NCBI GenBank assembly: GCA_016937155.1
Contig: JAFGWM010000079.1
Coordinates: forward strand, 1-64,000
From: Deltaproteobacteria bacterium
GTDB lineage: Bacteria > Myxococcota_A > Polyangia > HGW-17
DNA: 64,000 nucleotides
Reading direction: 5' to 3'
In this document: piece by piece, positions 56,817 through 64,000 of the stretch
How the letters are laid out: every line of letters starts with the position of its first letter
How positions within the stretch are numbered: position 1 is the first letter of the stretch
Made by a program: the position numbers and the translations under genes
The notes under the pieces: generated by a model
The model's database searches: none
What the model saw: the letters and a program-made list of their open reading frames with translations, nothing else
What the model was told of the DNA's origin: nothing

Positions 56817-57569
56817 TTATTTTGATATAAAGATCATAAAATCCGAACTGATCCACTCCTTGTTTATATTAAATCCTGAGATCCATTTTGCGAGTCTAAT
56901 TGAAAAAGATGGAAATATTCGACTCGCCGGGAAAAAAGTGTGGTTCAACCATTTGATATTCTGCACATTAAAATCAGGTTGAATTATTTCCTGAACTTCA
57001 TCTGTAGTGTAAAAAAACTTCTTAAACTTCTGGTTGGCAATCCGTTCCTTGCCGCCTATTACCTTAACAGGTATTTTTAGCAGATTCCTTGTTAGATTAT
57101 CTATACTTAATTTATTGGTAAAAGTTATAATCGCAACACCGTCAGTTGTTAGCTTTTCTTTAATAAACTGGAGATTTCGGGTTAGAATATCTTTTTCCAT
57201 ATATGTTGTTACACCAAGCATAAAAATCAGATTAAACTGATGATCTGAAAGTTCAGTATCCCAGACGTTTCCAACAAATCTGTTATCATATGGTATATTA
57301 CTCGATTCAATCATCCCACTGGAAATGTCACATCCATAGTAGGATTCAAAATTCAATTCTTCTGAAATGAGATAATCATACAGACCACCAGTACCACAAC
57401 CTATATCAAGAATCTTTTTTTCTTCGAGTTCCAGATTTAGTAAGGCATTCTCCAGTCTTTCAAAGAAAAAATAGTTATAAAATTCATCATGAGATTTATA
57501 TTTTTTTGCATAATTTGGTGCATGCTTATCAAAAAATGACTTTACCTGTTCAGATTGTTTTTCCAGCAT
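56817..57569 (-). CDS. Class I SAM-dependent methyltransferase
   Basis: A 250-residue methyltransferase with a Rossmann fold. Motif I is KILDIGCGTGGLYDYL, the acidic residue of motif II lies in YYGCDIS, and LIFMLGVTTYM is motif IV. The C-terminal part (FKKFFYTTDEVQEII) is typical of small-molecule methyltransferases. Sugar or quinone-like substrates are both possible; location beside galE and the glycan cluster favours a sugar. GGAGAAG precedes ATG 57569. It lies 23 bases downstream of galE on the same strand and probably shares its transcript. It converges on the flippase gene. Confidence 0.88.
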   Translation of the reverse strand: MLEKQSEQVKSFFDKHAPNYAKKYKSHDEFYNYFFFERLENALLNLELEEKKILDIGCGTGGLYDYLISEELNFESYYGCDISSGMIESSNIPYDNRFVGNVWDTELSDHQFNLIFMLGVTTYMEKDILTRNLQFIKEKLTTDGVAIITFTNKLSIDNLTRNLLKIPVKVIGGKERIANQKFKKFFYTTDEVQEIIQPDFNVQNIKWLNHTFFPASRIFPSFSIRLAKWISGFNINKEWISSDFMIFISK

Positions 57570-57592
57570 TTACTTCTCCAAAATATCCTGTT

Positions 57593-58603
57593 CTAGTCTT
57601 CATACCCATTCGGGTTCTGGTTTTGCCAACGCCAGATATCAGTACACATCCTGTTTATATCAAATTCAGCCTGCCAGTTTAAAATCTCTTTAGCATATGA
57701 TACGTCTGCGTAACAAACTGAAATATCGCCAGTTCTTCTCTGAGTTACCACAAATGGAATAGTCTTTTTTGATGCGATCTCGAAAGCTCTTAATACTTCA
57801 AAAACACTGTAACCATTTCCTGTACCAAGGTTCACTGTGATCAACCCCTTTAAAACTTTCATCTTTTCTAAAGCTTTTATATGCCCACGAGCCAGATCCA
57901 CAACATGGATATAGTCTCTTATCCCTGTTCCATCAGGAGTGTCATAATCATCACCAAAAACCTTAAGCTTTGAAAGTTTTCCTGCGGCAACTTTTGATAT
58001 ATATGGAAGAAGATTGTTTGGTATCCCTCTGGGGTCCTCACCTATCCTCCCAGATTCATGTGCACCAATTGGATTGAAATAACGCAGGAGAGAAACTGAC
58101 CAGCTATGATCAGCACTGGAAATATCTTTGAGAATATCTTCAATATGCCGTTTTGTATTTCCATAAGGATTGGTAGGAGCCAAAGGAAAATTTTCATGTA
58201 CAGGAACAGTTTTTACCTCACCATACACAGTTGCACTGGAGCTAAATACCAGATTTTTACAACTGAATTTATCCATTATTTTAAAAAGGTTAATTGAGCC
58301 AGTAACGTTATTCTCATAATATAAATGGGGATTATCAACCGATTCTCCAACTGACTTCAAACCTGCAAAGTGAATTACTGCATCAATATTGTGTTCAGAA
58401 AATATCCTGTTCAATATCTGTGGGTCTCTAATATCTCCTTCATAAAAAATAATCTCAGTTCCTGTCAGATGTTCGACTCTTTTTAAGGATTCGGAAGAAG
58501 AGTTTGAGAGATTATCAATCACTGTAACTTCATATCCTGAATTTAGTAACTCCAGACAGGTATGAGAACCGATATAACCCGCACCTCCTGTAACCAGAAT
58601 CAT
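57593..58603 (-). CDS. galE: UDP-glucose 4-epimerase
   Basis: A 336-residue extended SDR enzyme interconverting UDP-glucose and UDP-galactose (possibly the N-acetyl forms). The NAD loop is VTGGAGYIGSHTCLEL, followed by DNLSNSS, IHFAGLKSVGES, the catalytic SSSATVYG with a downstream Tyr-x-x-x-Lys (PYGNTK), and LRYFNPIGAHESGRIGEDP, a standard GalE block. Length is normal. ATG 58603, preceded by AAAGGAG, is better than the upstream 58636 start. It would feed galactose-type precursors to the neighbouring glycan pathway. Confidence 0.96.
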   Translation of the reverse strand: MILVTGGAGYIGSHTCLELLNSGYEVTVIDNLSNSSSESLKRVEHLTGTEIIFYEGDIRDPQILNRIFSEHNIDAVIHFAGLKSVGESVDNPHLYYENNVTGSINLFKIMDKFSCKNLVFSSSATVYGEVKTVPVHENFPLAPTNPYGNTKRHIEDILKDISSADHSWSVSLLRYFNPIGAHESGRIGEDPRGIPNNLLPYISKVAAGKLSKLKVFGDDYDTPDGTGIRDYIHVVDLARGHIKALEKMKVLKGLITVNLGTGNGYSVFEVLRAFEIASKKTIPFVVTQRRTGDISVCYADVSYAKEILNWQAEFDINRMCTDIWRWQNQNPNGYED

Positions 58604-58701
58604 AAGAAATCTCCTTTCGATAACATAATTTTTCAACCAGTCTTAATCCTGAATATCTTACTTTTTAAGAAAAATCTATCTCTGAAAATTGTACAATAGT
58701 G

Positions 58702-60849
58702 CTAGGGAATATACCTTGCTATCCAGAGGTCCATAGCTCCTTCGCTGTATATTGTCTGGTTCAGCATTGTTACTGTGGAATCATACTGTCCTGTAAGGTA
58801 TGGAGTCCCATCCGGAGCAACTGCAATTCGGGGAGGCTCGGCTCCATCGTTTCCTGAACTTCCATCATTTGTTATCCAGATGAGGTTACCGTCAGAATCG
58901 TATTTTATCAGATACCAGTCCTCAGCTCCATTTGAAGTAATCGGATTCCCATCGAAATCTGCTGATGTATTGAAAACACCTGTGACATAAAGAAAGCCTG
59001 AAGGAGAAGCTGACACATTTGCTCCCACTTCACTTCCGGAGCCACCACCGCTTTTAAGCCACAAGGCTGTGCCATCAGTGTTCATTTTAAGAACATATAC
59101 GTCATGGCCACCATTTGAAGTTACACTGTATCCATCAAATTCAGCTGAACCTGAGAAAGAGCCACTTGCGTAAATATTGTCGCTTGAATCAACTGACAAA
59201 GATGAGCCTGACTTTCCATTGGAATCATCGGATGACTTTGCCCATATAAAACTACCTGAGGAGTCAAACTTTGCAAAATAAACATCAGGTCCACTGGGGG
59301 AATCAAGGATATGACTTCCAAGTGTAATTCCCCCGAAATAGTTTCCGGATATTATTACTTTATCATGTAAATCCACAACCAGATCCGTGGGGCTATTGTT
59401 CAAAGGCCCCTGAATACTGGTTAACCATTGAGGTATTCCTGAAGACGCAATCTTAATAATATAAGTTGCGCTAGCAGGAGTTACAGTAGTGGAAAAAATA
59501 CCATCGAATGTGATGGTCATGTTGAATCTGCCAGCGGCGTATACAGTTCCTGTGCTGTCAACGGCTATGGCATTGCCATCAAAATAGCTGTCACCGTTGG
59601 GTCCACCTCCGCTAACCACCCACAGGGCGGTTCCGGATGCATCATATTTAGCTATAAAAACATCACTGCTTGAAGAATTACTGACAACAGTTTTTGAAAA
59701 AGCGCCAAAAGTTGCTGTGCCCATGAAATTTCCAGTCATATAAATATTTCCAATTGAATCCGTTGCTAAATCAAACGGAAAATCCGTTCCGCTTCCCCCT
59801 GCAGATTTTATCCACAGACAGTTACCCTGAGGATCAAACTTTGCCAGAAAAATATCATAGCTTCCATCACCAGAAACACTTTTAAATGAGCTGTCACCAG
59901 CATAAAAACCTATAGTATTTTGAAAATATCCGGCAACAATGAGGTTTCCTACGGAATCAACAGTGATTGCCCTCCCCTGATCATTAAGTTCATCACCACC
60001 GGAAAGAACCCAGCTCGACTGACTGCAGACACTGTAATCAAGAGCACACTCAACACATTGCGGGAAGCCGGTGTACCAGCCTTCATCGGCACACTCTGCT
60101 CCCGCTAAAAGGTCCCCATCACATGATTCAACTGATTGTAAAGATCCGTCGCCACATTTTCCATAAGTTTCACAATTTGACAGATCGAATTCACATTGAG
60201 AATTACAACTCAACATTCCACCGTAATATCCGAGACTTTCACATGATTTTCCACTGAGATTTCCTATTTCGCAAAGCTCATAATCAATTTCTATTGTTCC
60301 ATCACCACAGAAACCGAAGCAACTGGTTTCATTAAATGTACAGTTATCATTACAACTCAAAGTCCCATGGTAATAACCTCTAGTGAAACAATTCTCGTCA
60401 CCAAGTTCGTTTCCATCACACTGCTCCCCTTCATCAAGTTGAAGATTTCCGCATGTCTCAGGAACACAGTCACCTCTGTTCCATGTACAGTCATCGCTAC
60501 AACTTGCATTATCTCCCGTTAGCCCCAGACTTTCACATGTCACCGGATTGGAAACACCGGGTTCACATTCTTCATAGTCTCCCTGAAGAGTTCCGTCCCC
60601 GCATTTTCCATAATTTTCACAGTCAGATATGTCATACATACAACTGCTAAGACACCCCAGAGACCCTGCGTTAAAACCAACACTTCTACAGGTTTCATCT
60701 GCATTCAGAGATGCATTCACATCACATTCTTCACCGATATCAACTATCCCGTTGCCACAATTGTCCGACGATGAATCATCATCACATGACAGGGTAAAAC
60801 AAAATGCCCATGAGACTATACACAGTAAAAAACAATTTTTAATTTTCAT
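58702..60849 (-). CDS. Lipoprotein with DUF4215 Cys-rich stalk and SBBP beta-propeller
   Basis: A 715-residue lipoprotein (lipobox TLSC). About five Cys-rich DUF4215-type modules occupy residues 25-275, with openings such as CGNGIVDIGEECD and CGDGTLQGDYEECE. They are followed by seven SBBP-type repeats, each with a WxxS GGxG turn, an IAVDSxGNxYxxGxF strand pair and an F-A-K-F/Y-D strand. The final blade is completed by LWIARYIP at the C-terminus, as in a closed seven-bladed propeller. ATG 60849 follows GGGAGCGG and gives a clean signal peptide. The plan matches the RCC1 lipoprotein at 34733-36460. It is probably a surface-exposed binding protein. Confidence 0.88.
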   Translation of the reverse strand: MKIKNCFLLCIVSWAFCFTLSCDDDSSSDNCGNGIVDIGEECDVNASLNADETCRSVGFNAGSLGCLSSCMYDISDCENYGKCGDGTLQGDYEECEPGVSNPVTCESLGLTGDNASCSDDCTWNRGDCVPETCGNLQLDEGEQCDGNELGDENCFTRGYYHGTLSCNDNCTFNETSCFGFCGDGTIEIDYELCEIGNLSGKSCESLGYYGGMLSCNSQCEFDLSNCETYGKCGDGSLQSVESCDGDLLAGAECADEGWYTGFPQCVECALDYSVCSQSSWVLSGGDELNDQGRAITVDSVGNLIVAGYFQNTIGFYAGDSSFKSVSGDGSYDIFLAKFDPQGNCLWIKSAGGSGTDFPFDLATDSIGNIYMTGNFMGTATFGAFSKTVVSNSSSSDVFIAKYDASGTALWVVSGGGPNGDSYFDGNAIAVDSTGTVYAAGRFNMTITFDGIFSTTVTPASATYIIKIASSGIPQWLTSIQGPLNNSPTDLVVDLHDKVIISGNYFGGITLGSHILDSPSGPDVYFAKFDSSGSFIWAKSSDDSNGKSGSSLSVDSSDNIYASGSFSGSAEFDGYSVTSNGGHDVYVLKMNTDGTALWLKSGGGSGSEVGANVSASPSGFLYVTGVFNTSADFDGNPITSNGAEDWYLIKYDSDGNLIWITNDGSSGNDGAEPPRIAVAPDGTPYLTGQYDSTVTMLNQTIYSEGAMDLWIARYIP

Positions 60850-61040
60850 ATAAACCGCTCCCAAAAGAGTTGAAGTAGTCATTTTCATTACAGGATAGCC
60901 ATTAGAAAATTCTTTCTGTTTAAATTTATACGTAACAACAGGTTTTTCAAGCAGTTTGTAACTACAGGTTAGCTATAAGACATATCACATCGTTTTTATG
61001 AAGTATTTTACGTTTTCACTAATTCTTTTTTGCAGCCATA

Positions 61041-61892
61041 TCAATGTCTGGATTTTTTAGGATTGTACCTTTTTCTGGCTCTGGCGGCTTTCTTTCTCAG
61101 GAAATTCCGGTTTTTCCGGTAACGGGACTTCATAACTCTATATACCCGTTTCCGGGATGGATACCCCCTCCTTGATCTTTTTTTTACCCATTTTTTCCCA
61201 AAATGCTGTGGTTCAAGCAATACCGTACGGTTGCGTCTTTTTCTTTTTTCACCACTTTTATAAATTGAAATATGAAAATGATCCTGATGATCCCTGTCTG
61301 AATCGGGTGTCAATATTGCCCTGAAATAGTGTGTATCATCAAGATCACATGCCAACTGCCTCAATAAGCGTCCACCTCTCTTTTTTGGATTTCCCTCACA
61401 GCTCTTTCCTTTTCCAAGACCATGCTCATAATCTGAAGAAACCATGTATGTCCGGCCATTTTTTGTTTTTACTCCATAGATATCAACAGCCAGTCCACTT
61501 GCATGTCTGGAAAGCCTAGCTGAATTCTTCACATATCGATAGGAATAGAAATTACCAACTATTAAAGTATCAATTCCACCATTAGCTGAGAAAATTCTCC
61601 CTGTTCTATAAAGAGCCCATGCAGTGCGACAATCCATCCGCGGCCTTGCCATTTTTGACCCATTCATCAGTTTTATGCGCCCGATTCTTCCATTCAGTAT
61701 CGTCACAGGAGTTCGCACATTTTTTAGTCGGGGACCACGGCGAAAACTTATACCTGCATTTCTCAACGCTCTGATACACCACATCTCCGGCCTGGGGCCA
61801 GAATGCTTTTTTCGTTTTTTTGATTCAACTGATTCTGGAAGTGATACCAATGCTAATAGAGAAATTAAAAACGTTGTAAGATCTAGTCTCAT
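61041..61892 (-). CDS. Extensin-like C-terminal domain protein, predicted peptidoglycan D,D-peptidase
   Basis: A 283-residue secreted protein. After a signal peptide (MRLDLTTFLISLLALVSLPES) comes a domain of the extensin-like/VanY-related zinc peptidase type. CRTAWALYR, RYVKNSARLSRHASGLAVDIYG (His and Asp zinc ligands) and DHFHIS are the family motifs in order. The last 70 residues are extremely rich in Arg and Lys and should bind the polyanionic wall or membrane. It starts four bases after the stop of the L,D-transpeptidase gene, so the two enzymes are made together and may cut and re-join peptide stems. Confidence 0.82.
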   Translation of the reverse strand: MRLDLTTFLISLLALVSLPESVESKKRKKHSGPRPEMWCIRALRNAGISFRRGPRLKNVRTPVTILNGRIGRIKLMNGSKMARPRMDCRTAWALYRTGRIFSANGGIDTLIVGNFYSYRYVKNSARLSRHASGLAVDIYGVKTKNGRTYMVSSDYEHGLGKGKSCEGNPKKRGGRLLRQLACDLDDTHYFRAILTPDSDRDHQDHFHISIYKSGEKRKRRNRTVLLEPQHFGKKWVKKRSRRGYPSRKRVYRVMKSRYRKNRNFLRKKAARARKRYNPKKSRH

Positions 61893-61896
61893 TGTC

Positions 61897-63027
61897 TCAA
61901 CCCACTATCCTCACACGACTTCCCATTCCCTTTCTGGATCTTAATTCTATATATCCACGTGGGAATACAGGAGACATAAAAGTAAACAGCCAGCGGGCAT
62001 CCTTCATCGAAAGGTTTATGCATCCATGTGTCTCATGGATGGGGAAATTATCATGCCAGTATGCTGCATGTATAGCGAACCCTTTGTTATAATAAAGAAC
62101 ATAGGGAACAGCTTCCAGAAAATAACCATCTGAGACATTCTGCAGATCATAATTCTGATATACACGTTTCAGAAAAATACGGTGAATTCCCTTCATCGTT
62201 TTCCTTGAGGCTGCAAAAAGCATAATTCTAACAGGATTCTTTCCTTTCATGGCATACATTATTTTTTCAGATATATCCACATGCAGCCAGTGCTCATCTT
62301 CTTTAACACCACTAAGTAATTGGGGTATTTTTGGTGCAACTGTAATATCCGACGGTTTTAAAAAAGCAAAAGGAGCGTATTTTACAGAATACCAGCCATC
62401 TGAATGTTTCACGACAGGCCTGACACTGTATTTAGCAATACTCTTCCAGGGCACATAACTTCCACCAGATTTTTTATATAACTTCGCCTGACTGGAAATG
62501 ATAAAAGCAACCGGAAAATCATCACTTTTAACATTGAGTCCCATTAGAGAGGATGGCTTTAAAGGTTTAATACTTCGGCTGGAAACATACCCCCCTGAGA
62601 ATGTTTTTACATATGGCTCTTGACCAAGCAAAAATTTATATGAAGGTAAAAATCCGCGAAGTTGTGATAATTTTCTCCATTTGCCATTTTTAATTTTTTT
62701 CAGACTAACTCCCAGGTGTGTAAGATTTCCGGTTCCAGAAAAATATTGTCTGTTAAACATGTGATCTATCCAGTTTTTAAGTCCACCTGGAGATTTTTTG
62801 GAAGTTATAAAATATGGACTGCAAACCCAGTGACCTGTAGAAAGTTGGTACCAGTATGCACCTGAGCATCTACCACCTTTTTGCAGAATTTTATACCTTC
62901 CGCCTCCTGAAATTGCCCCTGCTTTTTCAACTGATTTATGCTGACTGTTATAGACCCATATTGAACCTTTATGTATATAACCTGAAGTAACTGAAAGTAA
63001 CAAAAACACACGGAATACCAAAAACAT
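61897..63027 (-). CDS. L,D-transpeptidase (YkuD family) with SH3-like N-terminal region
   Basis: A 376-residue exported enzyme forming 3-3 peptidoglycan cross-links or attaching proteins to the wall. It has a signal peptide, a region of about 210 residues with SH3-like or wall-binding strands (for example SVRPVVKHSDGWYSVKYAPF), and a C-terminal YkuD domain. The catalytic motif is HAAYWHDNFPIHETHGCINL: nucleophile Cys 336 in HGC with the upstream HAAYWH histidines. The Ser before HGC in the common SHGC motif is Thr here. It is the middle gene of a minus-strand wall operon. Confidence 0.9.
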   Translation of the reverse strand: MFLVFRVFLLLSVTSGYIHKGSIWVYNSQHKSVEKAGAISGGGRYKILQKGGRCSGAYWYQLSTGHWVCSPYFITSKKSPGGLKNWIDHMFNRQYFSGTGNLTHLGVSLKKIKNGKWRKLSQLRGFLPSYKFLLGQEPYVKTFSGGYVSSRSIKPLKPSSLMGLNVKSDDFPVAFIISSQAKLYKKSGGSYVPWKSIAKYSVRPVVKHSDGWYSVKYAPFAFLKPSDITVAPKIPQLLSGVKEDEHWLHVDISEKIMYAMKGKNPVRIMLFAASRKTMKGIHRIFLKRVYQNYDLQNVSDGYFLEAVPYVLYYNKGFAIHAAYWHDNFPIHETHGCINLSMKDARWLFTFMSPVFPRGYIELRSRKGMGSRVRIVG

Positions 63028-63054
63028 ACTTCTCCCTTGGAAAGTTTAAGTGTT

Positions 63055-63100
63055 TCACCTGTGTATCAGGAAATACAAACCTGAAACAACTGACAGGTGA
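63055..63100. promoter_or_regulatory. Nested inverted repeats upstream of the L,D-transpeptidase
   Basis: Outer arms TCACCTGT (63055-63062) and ACAGGTGA (63093-63100) enclose inner arms TCAGG (63066-63070) and CCTGA (63080-63084). They lie 28-73 bases before the transpeptidase start and 185 bases after the stop of the upstream gene. No T-run follows on the minus strand. The rest of the 257-base gap (63028-63284) shows nothing I recognise. Confidence 0.35.
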
Positions 63101-63284
63101 TCATAGCAATACATTACCAGTATACATATCAGGGTGGAGCCAGACGGGGAGAAACAATAAGGAAAGTTCTTCGACTTTTAAAATACCTGACAAAAAACCT
63201 GTGAATCTGCAGAAAAACCATGGGGTCAATCATACCAACGGAAAACTGAAATGCAACCCCTGTTAAAATTTCATAAAAAGCAGC

Positions 63285-64000
63285 TCAATTTGATGGGCTG
63301 AAGTCCTCCATTGAAAGCTTGGTGTATTTCCTGATTTTCCATGTCTTGTCGTAATTTGAAATATAGTGTGTCTGAGAAGATGACTGGTCAAAAGAATCCA
63401 GAAGATACGTCAGTGTGGATGAACGGGAGTTGTAATATCCTCTTCCGAAAACGATCTCAAAAAGTATACCGTCGGTTTTTTTGAAAAAAAGAACAGGAGT
63501 ACCTTTCCTGATGTACATCTGAACAGTCCCTCCATTTGAATCACTGTAAAGAGTTTTTGGTCTGTTCAGTTTAAACTGCCCACCAAACCAACTGGGTGAA
63601 ACAGGACTTGGAGAGCGAAATGAATACTGGTAACTGTAGTAATAATGAGGTTTCTTGCCAACACGGGAAGACTCCACCCAGCCCCGAAATTTAATATCGT
63701 AATCACTAGGAGACGCTATTTGGGTCATTTTACCCTGAGTTCTTTCCACCTTGAATTTTGAATCATCTGTAAGAAAAGCTGTAATAACTTTTTTGTCAGT
63801 TCCTTCATAAATGGCACCCTTTTTTACTTCATAAATATTTCGCTTCCATTTGGAATAGTATTTATACTTTACATACCGGTATCGTTCAAATTTCAAACCC
63901 ACATCTATTGATTCCACCCAGACTCTGAGAGGAACGTAGTGATTCAGTTCGACCAGTGAGAATTTACCCTGCTTTTTTATCTCCCTGACAATTACTCCCT
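63285..64000 (-). CDS. SH3-like repeat protein, 5' end beyond window
   Basis: The reading frame stays open past a GTG at 63917 to the window edge, so this is the C-terminal part (about 238 residues seen) of a longer protein. Two similar units are visible, around LRVWVESIDVGLKFERY and FRGWVESSRVGKKPHYY, each followed by a Tyr/Lys-rich strand segment. This looks like paired bacterial SH3 domains of the wall-binding kind. No enzyme motif is present in the visible part. It precedes the L,D-transpeptidase gene on the same strand and probably helps target or regulate wall remodelling. Confidence 0.7.
   Translation of the reverse strand, partial: GVIVREIKKQGKFSLVELNHYVPLRVWVESIDVGLKFERYRYVKYKYYSKWKRNIYEVKKGAIYEGTDKKVITAFLTDDSKFKVERTQGKMTQIASPSDYDIKFRGWVESSRVGKKPHYYYSYQYSFRSPSPVSPSWFGGQFKLNRPKTLYSDSNGGTVQMYIRKGTPVLFFKKTDGILFEIVFGRGYYNSRSSTLTYLLDSFDQSSSQTHYISNYDKTWKIRKYTKLSMEDFSPSN

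Overview
The window is AT-rich bacterial chromosome with about 47 protein genes. I see no rRNA, tRNA, CRISPR array, transposase or phage gene. The gene content points to a Gram-negative delta-proteobacterial or Myxococcota-like organism with unusually low GC. The signs are several lipoproteins, outer-membrane barrel proteins (one FadL-type), DUF4215 Cys-rich stalks on beta-propeller lipoproteins, a 2047-residue alpha-2-macroglobulin, eukaryote-like protein kinases and very long PAS/GAF hybrid histidine kinases. This placement is inference from gene families; no phylogenetic marker was tested.

Layout. (1) 1-4.8 kb: a tandem repeat array, then an operon for a biotin ligase, the gamma, alpha and beta subunits of a sodium-pumping oxaloacetate decarboxylase, and a Maf-type pyrophosphatase. 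(2) 4.8-11 kb: a metal-efflux permease with a candidate operator, a lipoprotein, an AI-2E-family permease, an amidohydrolase and an orphan RND-type adaptor. (3) 11-18.5 kb: a degenerate membrane-anchored protein kinase, a LiaF-like/LytS-like/LytTR envelope-stress operon, a metallophosphoesterase, a second, intact-looking kinase, YjbQ and an unknown membrane protein. (4) 18.6-24.7 kb: alpha-2-macroglobulin. (5) 24.8-43.5 kb: signalling and surface genes. These are a PAS/GAF protein with no output domain, a cupin, two hybrid kinases, a stand-alone GAF protein, monomeric isocitrate dehydrogenase, an RCC1-propeller lipoprotein, two outer-membrane proteins, a lipoprotein and a ten-copy 45-bp repeat array. 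(6) 43.7-56.7 kb: a surface-glycan block with an MBOAT/SGNH O-acylation pair, glycosyltransferases, a pseudaminic-acid-type pathway with a formyltransferase where the N-acetyltransferase is expected, and a flippase. (7) 56.8-64 kb, all on the minus strand: methyltransferase, GalE, a second propeller lipoprotein, and a cell-wall cluster (extensin-like peptidase, L,D-transpeptidase, SH3-like protein cut by the window edge).

How it fits together. Most of the window concerns the cell envelope: sensing damage to it (LiaF/LytTR, kinases), defending it (macroglobulin), cross-linking peptidoglycan and decorating the surface with an acidic nine-carbon sugar. The least explained signal is non-coding. 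Three separate intergenic arrays, plus one solitary copy, share a related core around TAACC and, in all three arrays, a repeat period of 45 bp. In one case the repeat supplies the stop codon and last residues of a gene.
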